From Muribaculaceae bacterium (GTDB taxonomy: Bacteria; Bacteroidota; Bacteroidia; Bacteroidales; G3-4614), in contig JAFYRT010000025.1 in the NCBI GenBank assembly GCA_017546805.1, positions 1 to 43,442 on the forward strand: 43,442 nt of DNA. The letters run 5' to 3'. A program made the translations under genes and the position numbers. This document shows, piece after piece, positions 35,464-43,442 of the stretch (position 1 is its first letter; each line of letters begins with the position of its first letter). Below the pieces are notes generated by a model. That model saw nothing but the letters and a program-made list of their open reading frames with translations. It was not told where the DNA came from and made no database searches.

Positions 35464-36534
35464 ATGAACACAAGTAATACTCCTACAAAAAGATTAGAAT
35501 ATATTGACGCGATGCGTGGGTTTACCATGCTATTAGTTGTTTATAGTCACATTATGTACTTTGGGTATGGAATAAGTGATTTCTCGGAAATAAATTCATT
35601 TAATGCATTTATAGGCTTATTCAGAATGCCACTATTCTTTTTTGTTAGTGGTTTTGTATTATATAAAGCAACTCAAATTTGGAATTTAAAGAATTCAGTG
35701 GCATTTATTGCAAAAAAGTTTAAGGTACAGATAATCGCAACTACGATATTTTTCATTTTATTTTCCCTAATTTTTAATAAGCCTATAATTGAAGGAATAC
35801 TTAGTGGAGCCAAATATGGCTATTGGTTTACAATTACTCTATTCTTTTTCTATATTATTTATATATCTACTAAACAAATTACCAAACTAATAAAGAGCAG
35901 CAATACAATCATAGAAGACAGTATTTTAATAATAACTGCACTTATAATTAGATTAATATGCTCGTCCTCTATTGCTGAGAAAATAGGCATTCCTAATAAT
36001 ATATATCAATTGTTTGGTCTAAACAACTTATCTCTTTATATCTTTTTCATTTTCGGCATTATCATAAAAAGACATTTTAGTAAATTCTTAAATTTAATAT
36101 CCAACAAATACTTAACATCCATAATTATATCAATATTCTTATTTACAGGGATATTCTTAATAAAAAACGTTACAAATATTCCAAATTCAATTATTAACTT
36201 TATAATGATTGTAACAGGTATTACAGGAATCGTCACCGTTTTCTCCTTCTTCTATAAATACCAAGATTCATTTACGAAAGAGACTAAAGTTGGTAGGGTG
36301 TTGCAATATATAGGTAAGAGAACTTTGGATATTTACTTATTACACTACTTCTTTTTACCTCGTAACTTACAAATGGTTGGTGAGTGGTTTACTGAAAACA
36401 TCAACCCTACATTGGAGTTTTTCGTAAGCCTAACATTAGCTGCAATGGTTATTGCTTTATGCTTGGTAGTGAGCAACGTTATTAGAATCAGTCCTTTCCT
36501 TGCTAATTGGCTGTTTGGAGTTAAGAGTAAATAA
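35464..36534 (+). CDS. Acyltransferase-3 family membrane protein
   Basis: A 356-residue protein with about 10 spans. EYIDAMRGFTMLLVVYSHIM at the N terminus carries the expected R and H of the family, and FRMPLFFFVSGFVLY is typical. It resembles the sugar O-acetyltransferase (fucose 4-O-acetylase-like) branch more than OafA. It closes the central operon; a terminator lies about 40 bp downstream. It probably acetylates a second position of the glycan. Confidence 0.87.
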   Translation: MNTSNTPTKRLEYIDAMRGFTMLLVVYSHIMYFGYGISDFSEINSFNAFIGLFRMPLFFFVSGFVLYKATQIWNLKNSVAFIAKKFKVQIIATTIFFILFSLIFNKPIIEGILSGAKYGYWFTITLFFFYIIYISTKQITKLIKSSNTIIEDSILIITALIIRLICSSSIAEKIGIPNNIYQLFGLNNLSLYIFFIFGIIIKRHFSKFLNLISNKYLTSIIISIFLFTGIFLIKNVTNIPNSIINFIMIVTGITGIVTVFSFFYKYQDSFTKETKVGRVLQYIGKRTLDIYLLHYFFLPRNLQMVGEWFTENINPTLEFFVSLTLAAMVIALCLVVSNVIRISPFLANWLFGVKSK

Positions 36535-36572
36535 ATTAGGAATTAATTACTATTAAAACAATCATAAACACG

Positions 36573-36603
36573 GAGGTTTTGGAGCGATTCAAAGCCTCTT
36601 TTT
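36573..36603 (+). terminator. Intrinsic terminator after the central glycan operon
   Basis: GAGGTTTTG (36573-36581) pairs with CAAAGCCTC (36590-36598), nine pairs with one G-U, an 8-nt loop and then TTTTT. It separates the acyltransferase gene from the last block. Confidence 0.85.
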
Positions 36604-36678
36604 ATTTTGTTATTTTCAAAGATACTAAATTGAGAAATTTATATTTTATATAAATTATCAACTTCTAAGTTTTTTTAC

Positions 36679-36686
36679 TATCTTCG
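36679..36686 (+). promoter_or_regulatory. Possible -7 box for the last block
   Basis: TATCTTCG matches TAnnTTTG at all but one position and sits after the terminator, about 147 bp before the epimerase start. No good -33 element was found. Weak call. Confidence 0.3.
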
Positions 36687-36700
36687 CTTTTTTAATAGAA

Positions 36701-36728
36701 GTTGTTAGTTTTTAGTTGTTAGTTTTTA
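36701..36728. repeat. Tandem 14-bp repeat GTTGTTAGTTTTTA x2
   Basis: Two exact copies at 36701-36714 and 36715-36728, followed by GTTT. Further on, AGTTTAAGTAAACT (about 36770-36783) is a short inverted repeat and ACTCGC occurs twice near 36792-36806. The whole stretch to the ATG at 36833 would be a long, structured 5' leader if the upstream box is used. Confidence 0.6.
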
Positions 36729-36832
36729 GTTTACAAACATTGTTTGTTGAATCTGCTCATGCTTGGCATAGTTTAAGTAAACTCAACTCTGCACTCGCTT
36801 ACTCGCAGATTTCCTAATTAAATATAAAAATT

Positions 36833-37789
36833 ATGGCAAGAAAAATAAATATTTTGATTACCGGGGCTTACGGGTTTGTTGGTTCTAACCTATCGGCTTT
36901 CTTAAAGAAAGAGGTGGGGTGTAATCTTATTGCTCTTGATATTCGTCAAGGGCAAGGGGTGTATGATAGTTTCTTCTCGTGGAGTGATGTTGAGAATATT
37001 TGTTGGGATGAGTTGGATGCTGTTATTCACCTTGCAGGTATGGCTCACGATACTAAAAACACCACTGAGGAGAGCAAGTATTTTGAGATTAACACTGAGC
37101 TTACCAAACGTGTGTTTGATTTGTTTTCTGCGTCAAAGGCTAAAAACTTTATATTTTTCAGTAGCGTTAAGGCTGCAACCGATAGGGTTAAAACCGATGC
37201 TTTAAGGGAAGATGTTGTGTGCGACCCTCAAACTCCTTACGGCAAATCAAAACGTGCTGCTGAGGAGTATATCATCAATAACAACGGCTTTAAATTATCA
37301 GATAAATGTATTTATATCCTAAGACCTGCAATGATTCATGGCAAAGGAAACAAGGGTAATCTTAACTTGCTTTACAATGTGGTTAAGAAAGGGATTCCTT
37401 GGCCTTTGGGCAGAGTTGATAACTTACGCTCTTTTATGGGCATTGATAACCTTTGCTTTATTATCAGAAACTTGATTGAGAGAGATATTGAAAGTGGTAT
37501 TTATAATGTTGCTGACGATAAGCCTCTTTCTACAAACACATTGATTGCTTTAATTGCTAAATCGCAAGGTAAAAAGCCTGTTATTTGGGGCATTGGTAAG
37601 GGTTTAATTAAGGGGGTGGCAAAGATTGGAGATATTGTTCACTTGCCTCTTAACAGCGAGCGTTTGATGAAACTTACCGAGAATTTTGTTGTGGACAATA
37701 GCAAAATTAAAAAGGCGTTGGAGGTGGAGAAATTGCCTGTTTCTTCGGAGATTGGAATGTACAAGACTTTAGTGAGTTTTAAGGATTAG
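36833..37789 (+). CDS. NAD-dependent epimerase/dehydratase (WbpV/FnlB-type SDR)
   Basis: A 318-residue extended SDR. NILITGAYGFVGSNLSAFLK holds the GxxGxxG motif; FSSVKAAT and TPYGKSKRAAEEY give Ser and the Tyr-x3-Lys catalytic pair; RPAMIHGKGNKGN and RSFMGIDNL follow. With the WecA-like and CapD-like genes downstream it forms the trio that in other bacteria makes UDP-N-acetyl-fucosamine or -quinovosamine and starts the glycan: CapD forms the 4-keto sugar, this enzyme reduces it. Starts 44 bp after the last repeat element. Confidence 0.87.
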   Translation: MARKINILITGAYGFVGSNLSAFLKKEVGCNLIALDIRQGQGVYDSFFSWSDVENICWDELDAVIHLAGMAHDTKNTTEESKYFEINTELTKRVFDLFSASKAKNFIFFSSVKAATDRVKTDALREDVVCDPQTPYGKSKRAAEEYIINNNGFKLSDKCIYILRPAMIHGKGNKGNLNLLYNVVKKGIPWPLGRVDNLRSFMGIDNLCFIIRNLIERDIESGIYNVADDKPLSTNTLIALIAKSQGKKPVIWGIGKGLIKGVAKIGDIVHLPLNSERLMKLTENFVVDNSKIKKALEVEKLPVSSEIGMYKTLVSFKD

Positions 37790-37803
37790 TAATTTAATTT
37801 TTT

Positions 37804-38802
37804 ATGGCAATGGCGGGAATTGAAAATGCTATGAGTTGGTGGTTGATTGCTTTGGCAATACCTGTTTTGTTTATCGCGGAACTTGTTTACTTTAAAATTG
37901 CAGATAAATTTGATATTATTGATAAGCCTAACGAACGTAGTTCGCACAAAAGCATAACTCTTAGAGGTGGTGGTATTATTTTTTATATCGCCATTGTGTA
38001 TTTTGCCATGCTCTTCGGATTCCCCTACCCTTGGTTCTTATTAGGGCTTACTCTTATTACGTTTGTCAGCTTTATTGACGATGTTATTGATTTGAGTTCA
38101 AAGGTCAGGATATTGTTCCACTTTTCTGCCATGGCCCTGATGTTTATGCAATGGGGATTGTTCGGAGGTGATATGCCTTGGTGGTATATTCTTATTGCTT
38201 TTATTTTCTGCACCGGCGTTATTAATGCATACAACTTTATGGACGGTATTAATGGTATTACCGGAGGGTACTCGCTTGTGGTTTTAGGGGCTTTAGCTTA
38301 TATAAACAGTTGCGTTACACAATTTGTTATGCCTGAGCTTATTTATATTGCCATTGTCGGTTGTTTAGTGTTCAACTTTTTCAATTTCAGAAAGAAAGCT
38401 AAATGCTTTGCAGGTGACTGCGGTTCGGTAGCAATGGCATTTATTATTCTTTTCCTTCTTGGAAAACTTATTATTAAGACTGAGAATCTTAGCTACATAG
38501 TTTTTCTGATGATGTACGGCGTCGATTCTATTTTGACCATTGTGCATAGAATTATGCTTGGTGAAAATATTTTTGAGGCTCACCGTAAACATGCATACCA
38601 AATTATGGCAAACGAACTTAAAATGCCTCATATAGGTGTTTCTTTGTTGTATATGTTACTGCAAACCTTGATAATTGTGGGTTATGTAATATGCTTCGAC
38701 TATTGCTATACCTATCTTTTTGGTTCTGCATTTATTTTAAGCTTGGGGTATATTTGGTTTATGAAACGTTATTTTTATTTACACGCATTGAATAAAAAAT
38801 AG
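37804..38802 (+). CDS. WecA/WbpL-like undecaprenyl-phosphate sugar-1-phosphate transferase
   Basis: Initiating enzyme that moves a HexNAc-1-phosphate from UDP-sugar to undecaprenyl phosphate at the inner membrane. The 332 residues have about 10-11 spans. Catalytic features include NERSSHKSITLRGGGI, FIDDVIDLS (Asp-Asp), AYNFMDGINGITGG, CFAGDCGSVAMAF and EAHRKHAYQ. The start may be ATG 37804 or ATG 37810. It lies between the epimerase and the 4,6-dehydratase, so QuiNAc- or FucNAc-1-phosphate is the likely first sugar. Confidence 0.92.
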   Translation: MAMAGIENAMSWWLIALAIPVLFIAELVYFKIADKFDIIDKPNERSSHKSITLRGGGIIFYIAIVYFAMLFGFPYPWFLLGLTLITFVSFIDDVIDLSSKVRILFHFSAMALMFMQWGLFGGDMPWWYILIAFIFCTGVINAYNFMDGINGITGGYSLVVLGALAYINSCVTQFVMPELIYIAIVGCLVFNFFNFRKKAKCFAGDCGSVAMAFIILFLLGKLIIKTENLSYIVFLMMYGVDSILTIVHRIMLGENIFEAHRKHAYQIMANELKMPHIGVSLLYMLLQTLIIVGYVICFDYCYTYLFGSAFILSLGYIWFMKRYFYLHALNKK

Positions 38803-38857
38803 AATAAACCTTTTAGATATATGAAAAGCTTTGATTAATTTTGAAGGTTGATTAATT

Positions 38858-40882
38858 ATGGGTAAGAATTATTTTATAAAGGCTGTTCGAGGAACTAAAA
38901 GATTCTTTAGTGGGGATAACAATACAAGATTTAATATCCTCAAAAGAATTGCTTTGTGGTTTAAACGCAATCAAACACACCCTTATGTTGTTTTGGGTAT
39001 AGATATGATGATTGTGGTTGTTTGCTGTTGCCTTATTCCAACAGTAAAGGCTCTTCTGTTCCCAAACTACGATTTTGAACCTATAAAGTTTTTAAGCCAA
39101 CTGTTCTTGATTTTTACAGTATATCTTATATGCTACGCTATAATAAAACCTTATTTGGGCATTGTTAGATATAGCGGATATATTGATACTATAAAACTTA
39201 TTGTTTCGGTTATTATTGCAACATCTATTTTGGTTGCCAATAACTATATTGTAGAGTATATTACCGGTTATCGTGTTCTTTCGCATAATGTATTGGTGGT
39301 TGGAATGGGATTAGCTATTATGTTCTGCTCAGCTTCGGTCAGAGTAATAGCAAAAGCTCTATATGCAAAAGGTATTGCATACGAAACAGGTATAAACAAA
39401 AAGATAAGAGCCGTTATTTTAGGAACGGACACAGAATCTGTTACCCTTGCAAACAAATTAAAACATGAGATTAAGGGTAAATATGAGCCTGTTGCTTTTC
39501 TTTGGATAAAAGAGGAGAGATATACCAATGCCGAAATTAACGGTTTACCAATTAAACGCTTTTCGACTGATAAAGTAGGAAAAACATTTGAGAATCTAAA
39601 TGCTGATGTTTTGATTTTCGAGCCTTCTCAAATTGCTTTTCTAAGGAATGGAGGTATTGACGCGTTCCTTGACGCCGATATTAAAGTTCGACAAATTTCG
39701 GACAGTTTATTAAGACACAGCAAGGGGGATGCAAATATTCCTATCTCATGCAATGTCCATGATATTCAAATTGAGCAACTCTTGAACAGAGATGTTATTG
39801 AACCTGACGTAAACAAAATAAAAAACTTTATTGAGAATAAAGTTGTGATGGTTACCGGTGCTGCAGGATCTATCGGTAGCGAAATTGTAAGACAATTGGC
39901 AAAATATAATGCTAAAAAAATTGTCATGTTCGACAATGCCGAAACACCAATGCACAACATTCTGCTCGAGATGCAAAATGCCGGATATGGCGACGTGATT
40001 ATTCCATTCATGGGTGATGTAAGGAATTTGATTCGCATTGAGTCGGCATTCCGTAAATACAAACCTCAGGTTGTATTTCATGCCGCCGCATACAAACATG
40101 TTCCTATGATGGAACTTCATCCAAGCGAAGCTATTAGAACAAACGTGGGTGGCAGTAAAAATCTTGCAGATTTAGCTCTAAAATACAATGTAGAGAAGTT
40201 CGTAATGGTTTCTACCGATAAAGCCGTAAACCCAACAAATGTTATGGGTGCGACAAAACGCTTGGCTGAAATATATGTACAATCTCTTGCTCTAAAATTA
40301 AAAAACAGTGAAGGTAATTATACCAAATTCATAACAACAAGGTTTGGTAATGTACTTGGTAGCAACGGTTCGGTGGTGCCTCTATTTAAAGAACAAATTA
40401 CAAAAGGAGGACCTATCACAATAACCGACAAACGTATAATCAGATACTTTATGACAATACCCGAAGCTTGCGAACTTGTTTTAGAGGCAGGATGTATGGG
40501 TATTGGAGGTGAAATATTTGTATTTGACATGGGACATCCTGTTAAGATTTATGATCTTGCAAAACGAATGATTAAGCTATCGGGGCTTAAACCTTATACT
40601 GATATCGATATTGTAGAGACAGGATTGCGCCCAGGAGAAAAACTCTATGAAGAGTTATTGAACGACAAGGAGATAACCAACAATACTAAACATAAACGAA
40701 TTATGATTGGTAAGGTTCGTGAATATGACTATGACGAAATTGCTCCTAATATTGACAATTTGGTTGATATGGCATGGAATTTCAATGACGAAGTTATTGT
40801 TGGTGCAATGAAAGAGATTATTCCCGAATATATAAGCCAAAACTCAAAGTTTGAGACTCTTGATAAAAAACAAGATTCTTAA
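38858..40882 (+). CDS. CapD/WbpM-like UDP-GlcNAc 4,6-dehydratase, membrane-bound
   Basis: A 674-residue inner-membrane enzyme that converts UDP-GlcNAc to the UDP-4-keto-6-deoxy sugar. Four or five spans occupy about residues 45-165, then a Rossmann-like nucleotide domain (AVILGTDTES), then the catalytic SDR domain: VTGAAGSIGSEIVRQL from residue 332, HAAAYKHVPMMELHP and STDKAVNPTNVMGATKR from Ser452. Met463 replaces the usual catalytic Tyr and Lys467 is kept, as is normal in the long CapD/PglF group. GLRPGEKLYEELL near the C terminus confirms the family. Confidence 0.95.
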   Translation: MGKNYFIKAVRGTKRFFSGDNNTRFNILKRIALWFKRNQTHPYVVLGIDMMIVVVCCCLIPTVKALLFPNYDFEPIKFLSQLFLIFTVYLICYAIIKPYLGIVRYSGYIDTIKLIVSVIIATSILVANNYIVEYITGYRVLSHNVLVVGMGLAIMFCSASVRVIAKALYAKGIAYETGINKKIRAVILGTDTESVTLANKLKHEIKGKYEPVAFLWIKEERYTNAEINGLPIKRFSTDKVGKTFENLNADVLIFEPSQIAFLRNGGIDAFLDADIKVRQISDSLLRHSKGDANIPISCNVHDIQIEQLLNRDVIEPDVNKIKNFIENKVVMVTGAAGSIGSEIVRQLAKYNAKKIVMFDNAETPMHNILLEMQNAGYGDVIIPFMGDVRNLIRIESAFRKYKPQVVFHAAAYKHVPMMELHPSEAIRTNVGGSKNLADLALKYNVEKFVMVSTDKAVNPTNVMGATKRLAEIYVQSLALKLKNSEGNYTKFITTRFGNVLGSNGSVVPLFKEQITKGGPITITDKRIIRYFMTIPEACELVLEAGCMGIGGEIFVFDMGHPVKIYDLAKRMIKLSGLKPYTDIDIVETGLRPGEKLYEELLNDKEITNNTKHKRIMIGKVREYDYDEIAPNIDNLVDMAWNFNDEVIVGAMKEIIPEYISQNSKFETLDKKQDS

Positions 40883-40923
40883 CTTTAGTATTTATATATT
40901 CAATAAGATTGTAAGTTACAGAA

Positions 40924-41973
40924 ATGAGCAATAACAATAATATAGAGAGGCATCTTGTAATAATGGCAGGCGGTATTGGCAGTAGATTGTGGCCAATAAG
41001 CACTCCTGAATGTCCTAAGCAATTTGTGGATGTTTTGGGTGTGGGAAAAAGCATGATACAGATGACCGTTGACCGTTTTGAGGGAATTGTATCGAAACAA
41101 AACGTATGGGTCATTACTTCTGCTGATTACAAAGATATTGTTTATGAGCAGCTACCAGATGTTCCAAAAGAGAATATCCTGTTTGAACCTTTTATGAGAA
41201 ATACAGCTCCATGTATTGCTTATGCAGGGTGTAAAATACAAAAAAGAAGTAAAGGTGATGCCGAAATAATTGTCTCTCCTGCAGACCATTCAGTTACAGA
41301 TACAGAAGCATTCAAAAAGACCATTTGCAATGCACTTGACTTTATGTCTAAAAACGACGCAATAATAACTGTTGGTATTACTCCATCATCTCCTCATACA
41401 GGATATGGATATATTTCGGCAGACAGTAATAGCGGAAACATAAAGAAAGTATTATCATTTAAAGAGAAACCAACTTACGAAGTTGCACTAAATTACATTA
41501 ATGAAGGCAACTATTTCTGGAATTCAGGGTTATTTTTGTGGAAACTATCCACATTAATAAATTCATTTAAAGAGTATGCGCCTGATATAATTTCAACATT
41601 TGAAAACATCTCAGAAAAATACGATACAGAAACTGAAAACAAGGCATTATTAGAGGCATATAATAACGTCAGAAAAATATCTGTTGACTATGCCATAATG
41701 GAGAGAGCTGATAACATATATACCCTACCCTCTGAATTTGGATGGTCTGATTTGGGAACATGGAGTTCGATAAGAGATTTCTTAATGAAAGATGATAATG
41801 GAAATTGTGCAATAGGAGATGTTTCATTTATAGATTCAAAAAATTGCACTGCACACATAAGAACATCTAATAATATTACCGTTAAGGATTTAAACGACAC
41901 CTTTATAGTTGAAACTTCAAACGGTATTGCCTATTATAAACTCAATAATGAAGGAAATTTAGATAAAATATGA
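40924..41973 (+). CDS. Mannose-1-phosphate guanylyltransferase-like
   Basis: A 349-residue nucleotidyltransferase that makes GDP-mannose (or a related GDP-sugar) from GTP and sugar-1-phosphate. MAGGIGSRLWPISTPECPKQ is the pyrophosphorylase signature, then VSPADHSVTDTEAF, FKEKPTYEVA, YFWNSGLFLWK and FGWSDLGTWSS. The C-terminal isomerase domain of long ManC proteins is missing, as in the short bacterial form. It overlaps the next gene by 4 bp (ATGA), so the two are coupled. Because the partner is a sugar-kinase fusion, a heptose or fucose GDP donor cannot be excluded. Confidence 0.9.
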   Translation: MSNNNNIERHLVIMAGGIGSRLWPISTPECPKQFVDVLGVGKSMIQMTVDRFEGIVSKQNVWVITSADYKDIVYEQLPDVPKENILFEPFMRNTAPCIAYAGCKIQKRSKGDAEIIVSPADHSVTDTEAFKKTICNALDFMSKNDAIITVGITPSSPHTGYGYISADSNSGNIKKVLSFKEKPTYEVALNYINEGNYFWNSGLFLWKLSTLINSFKEYAPDIISTFENISEKYDTETENKALLEAYNNVRKISVDYAIMERADNIYTLPSEFGWSDLGTWSSIRDFLMKDDNGNCAIGDVSFIDSKNCTAHIRTSNNITVKDLNDTFIVETSNGIAYYKLNNEGNLDKI

Positions 41974-43124
41974 AATCAGAAGTAAAAAAGAAAGTTTTTG
42001 TTTCGGGATGCTATGATATGCTCCACAGCGGTCATGTGGCATTTTTTGAAGAGGCTGCATCATACGGCGACTTGTACGTGGGCATTGGTTCGGATAAAAC
42101 CATTCAAGAACTTAAAGCTCGTAAGACTATAAATACCGAAGCTGAGAGATTATATATGGTAAAATCCCTTAAAGCGGTAAAAGATGCTTGGGTAAATAGC
42201 GGAAGTGGTCTTTTAGACTTTGAAAAAGAGGTTAGAGAACTAAAACCTGATATCTTCTTTGTTAATAGCGATGGAAGCACCCCTTTAAAGGAGAAATTCT
42301 GCGAAGAACTTGGAATTGAATATATCGTAAGCAAACGAGTTCCTCATGGAAATCTTCCAATTCGTTCAACTACAGCCCTACGTCAAGAGTGTAACATTCC
42401 ATACAGAGTTGACCTTGCCGGAGGATGGTTAGACCAACCAAATGTAAGCCAATTCTTCCCCGGACCTGTATTGACAATTTGCGTTGAACCTGATTATGAA
42501 TTCAACGACAGAAGCGGAATGTCTACAAGTTCAAGGAAAAAGGCTATTGAGTTATGGCAAACCGATATTCCTGCGGGAGATAAAGAAAAACTCGCAAAAA
42601 CATTATTCTGTTTTGAGAACCCTCCCGGTAAGCAATATGTAAGTGGTTCACAAGACTCTATCGGTATTGTTACGCCCGGATTAAATAAATTGGACTATAA
42701 CGGAGATTTTTGGCCCGAAAAAATAACTAATAATTGCGAAAAAGATATATTGGACTGGATAGAGGAGCATATTTGCCTTATTCCATTATATCCACGTAAG
42801 AACGATTACGATGTATTCGAAAATGCTTCGATAAATCAAAAAAATGCTCGCAATCTGAGTATGGCCGCCGAAAAATGTTGGAATGCCATACTAAACAAAG
42901 ATTTAGTCAAATTTGGTGAAGCTGTTACAGAGAGTTTTAATGCACAGCTAAATCTCTTCCCCAATATGGCTCCCGGTGATGTATTGGCTCAAATTATGAG
43001 ATATAGCCAAAACCCTGATGTAAAAGGTTGGAAAATAAGTGGTGCCGGTGGAGGTGGCTATCTTATTTTAGTATGCGAAAAACAGTTGAAAGAGTCAATG
43101 TCAATACGAATCAGAAGAGCTTAA
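41970..43124 (+). CDS. Nucleotidyltransferase-GHMP sugar kinase fusion
   Basis: A 384-residue two-domain protein. Residues about 8-135 form a cytidylyl/adenylyltransferase (VFVSGCYDMLHSGHVAFFEE, with the HxGH-type motif; LPIRSTTALR near 129-138). Residues 143-384 form a GHMP-kinase domain: IPYRVDLAGGWLDQP from Ile143 as motif 1, SGMSTSSRKKA as the ATP-binding motif 2, QDSIGIVTPGLNKLDY, and WKISGAGGGGYL as motif 3 (GAGGGG from Gly358). Both domains look intact. Coupled to the GDP-sugar pyrophosphorylase gene, it may phosphorylate and activate the same sugar in a salvage or heptose route; the substrate is not known. A terminator follows about 20 bp after its stop. Confidence 0.82.
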   Translation: MKSEVKKKVFVSGCYDMLHSGHVAFFEEAASYGDLYVGIGSDKTIQELKARKTINTEAERLYMVKSLKAVKDAWVNSGSGLLDFEKEVRELKPDIFFVNSDGSTPLKEKFCEELGIEYIVSKRVPHGNLPIRSTTALRQECNIPYRVDLAGGWLDQPNVSQFFPGPVLTICVEPDYEFNDRSGMSTSSRKKAIELWQTDIPAGDKEKLAKTLFCFENPPGKQYVSGSQDSIGIVTPGLNKLDYNGDFWPEKITNNCEKDILDWIEEHICLIPLYPRKNDYDVFENASINQKNARNLSMAAEKCWNAILNKDLVKFGEAVTESFNAQLNLFPNMAPGDVLAQIMRYSQNPDVKGWKISGAGGGGYLILVCEKQLKESMSIRIRRA

Positions 43125-43143
43125 CATACTCACATAAGATAAC

Positions 43144-43180
43144 AAAGACAGGTTCTAATAGATAAGAATCTGTCTTTTTT
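43144..43180 (+). terminator. Intrinsic terminator of the last glycan block
   Basis: AAAGACAGGTTCT (43144-43156) pairs with AGAATCTGTCTTT (43165-43177) with one G-U pair and an 8-nt loop, leading into a T run to 43180. It lies 20 bp after the stop codon at 43124. Confidence 0.92.
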
Positions 43181-43301
43181 ACATTAAGACACACCTTATT
43201 TGATAAGGTTCAAACATTTTAAATAAGATATTAAAGATGTGTTTTAAATTATTATTGTAATTTCAAAAAGAAAGTGCAAAGGTAGTTTTCATTGACAATG
43301 C

Positions 43302-43324
43302 AAAAAAAGGAGACCGAAGTCTCC
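43302..43324 (-). terminator. Minus-strand terminator-like hairpin before the transposase
   Basis: GGAGAC / GTCTCC (43309-43314 and 43319-43324) enclose CGAA. On the minus strand this reads as a stem with a TTCG loop followed by seven T, a classic terminator. On the plus strand there is no T run, but the hairpin sits 26 bp before the transposase ATG and could mask its start in read-through RNA. Confidence 0.65.
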
Positions 43325-43350
43325 CTAAGATTAACTATTTTTGTATTGCA

Positions 43351-43442
43351 ATGTATAAACAATTAACCTCGGAGCAAAGATACGGAATATATTTGGGGTT
43401 GCAAGAAAAAAAGAGTATTTCTGCTATTGCTCGGCAGCTAGG
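43351..43442 (+). CDS. IS30-family transposase, N-terminal 30 codons, partial
   Basis: The frame from ATG 43351 reads MYKQLTSEQRYGIYLGLQEK followed by KSISAIARQL, the start of the HTH_38 domain typical of IS30-family transposases, and runs off the window. The gap 43181-43350 holds the left end of the element, probably with its inverted repeat, which I could not fix without the right end. A 6-bp hairpin (CCTTAT/ATAAGG at 43194-43208) and a TAnnTTTG-like box at 43336-43343 are also seen there. Confidence 0.85.
   Translation, partial: MYKQLTSEQRYGIYLGLQEKKSISAIARQL

Noticed and set aside
43309..43324. Plus-strand terminator before the transposase
   Set aside because: On the plus strand the stem is followed by CTAAG without a T run; the T run exists only on the minus strand.

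Overview
The window looks like a chromosomal segment of a low-GC member of the Bacteroidales. This rests on four things: several TAnnTTTG promoter boxes, a sodium-pumping methylmalonyl-CoA decarboxylase operon, weak A-rich ribosome binding sites, and a glycan locus with pyruvyl-transferase/FrhB-like and WecA-like/CapD-like gene pairs. Genus cannot be fixed from the sequence alone.

Layout. Positions 1-1200 carry the N-terminal 400 residues of DnaK on the minus strand, behind a sigma-54-like promoter. From 1552 to 6163 a plus-strand operon encodes methylmalonyl-CoA epimerase and four decarboxylase subunits (alpha, a lamin-tail/OadG-like delta, biotin carrier, membrane beta), closed by a strong terminator at 6188-6221. 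Together these would take the propionate branch from methylmalonyl-CoA to propionyl-CoA while exporting Na+. A short segment (6315-7611) holds a GtrA-like membrane protein, a small unknown protein and a META-domain lipoprotein.

From 7636 to 36534 all genes lie on the plus strand and form a large surface-polysaccharide locus. It has two DegT-type sugar aminotransferases around a Wzx-type flippase; a WbqC / short aminotransferase / ATP-grasp / epimerase / acyltransferase block; two GT2 enzymes; a serine-acetyltransferase-like gene broken by one in-frame TAA; a CMP-sugar synthetase with an adjacent HP-motif transferase; and six GT4 enzymes. It also has a Wzy/WaaL-like polymerase, a polysaccharide deacetylase, a pyruvyl transferase with an iron-sulfur FrhB-like partner, a WcaF-like acetyltransferase, two more GT2 enzymes and two acyltransferase-3 membrane proteins. 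A terminator follows at 36573-36603. The last block (36833-43124) encodes an epimerase, a WecA/WbpL-like initiating phosphosugar transferase, a CapD/WbpM-like 4,6-dehydratase, a GDP-mannose pyrophosphorylase and a nucleotidyltransferase-GHMP kinase fusion, closed by a terminator at 43144-43180. The window ends in the first 30 codons of an IS30-family transposase.

How it fits together: the last block makes nucleotide sugars and starts the glycan on undecaprenyl phosphate, the many transferases extend it, the acyl, pyruvyl and deacetylase enzymes decorate it, and flippase plus polymerase complete it. No Wza/Wzb/Wzc export genes, UpxY/UpxZ regulators, neuB or rmlA/rmlB genes are seen here.

The most unusual non-coding signal is a family of structured intergenic repeats. 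A 29-bp unit has a 5-bp stem, a GAA loop and a 16-bp tail containing ACTAATT(C/T)CTAATT. It occurs as three tandem copies at 28546-28632, where stem sequences differ but always stay complementary, and singly at 23180 and 24489, each time just before a glycan gene. A second motif, GTTGTTAG, supplies the last codon and stop codon of three genes.
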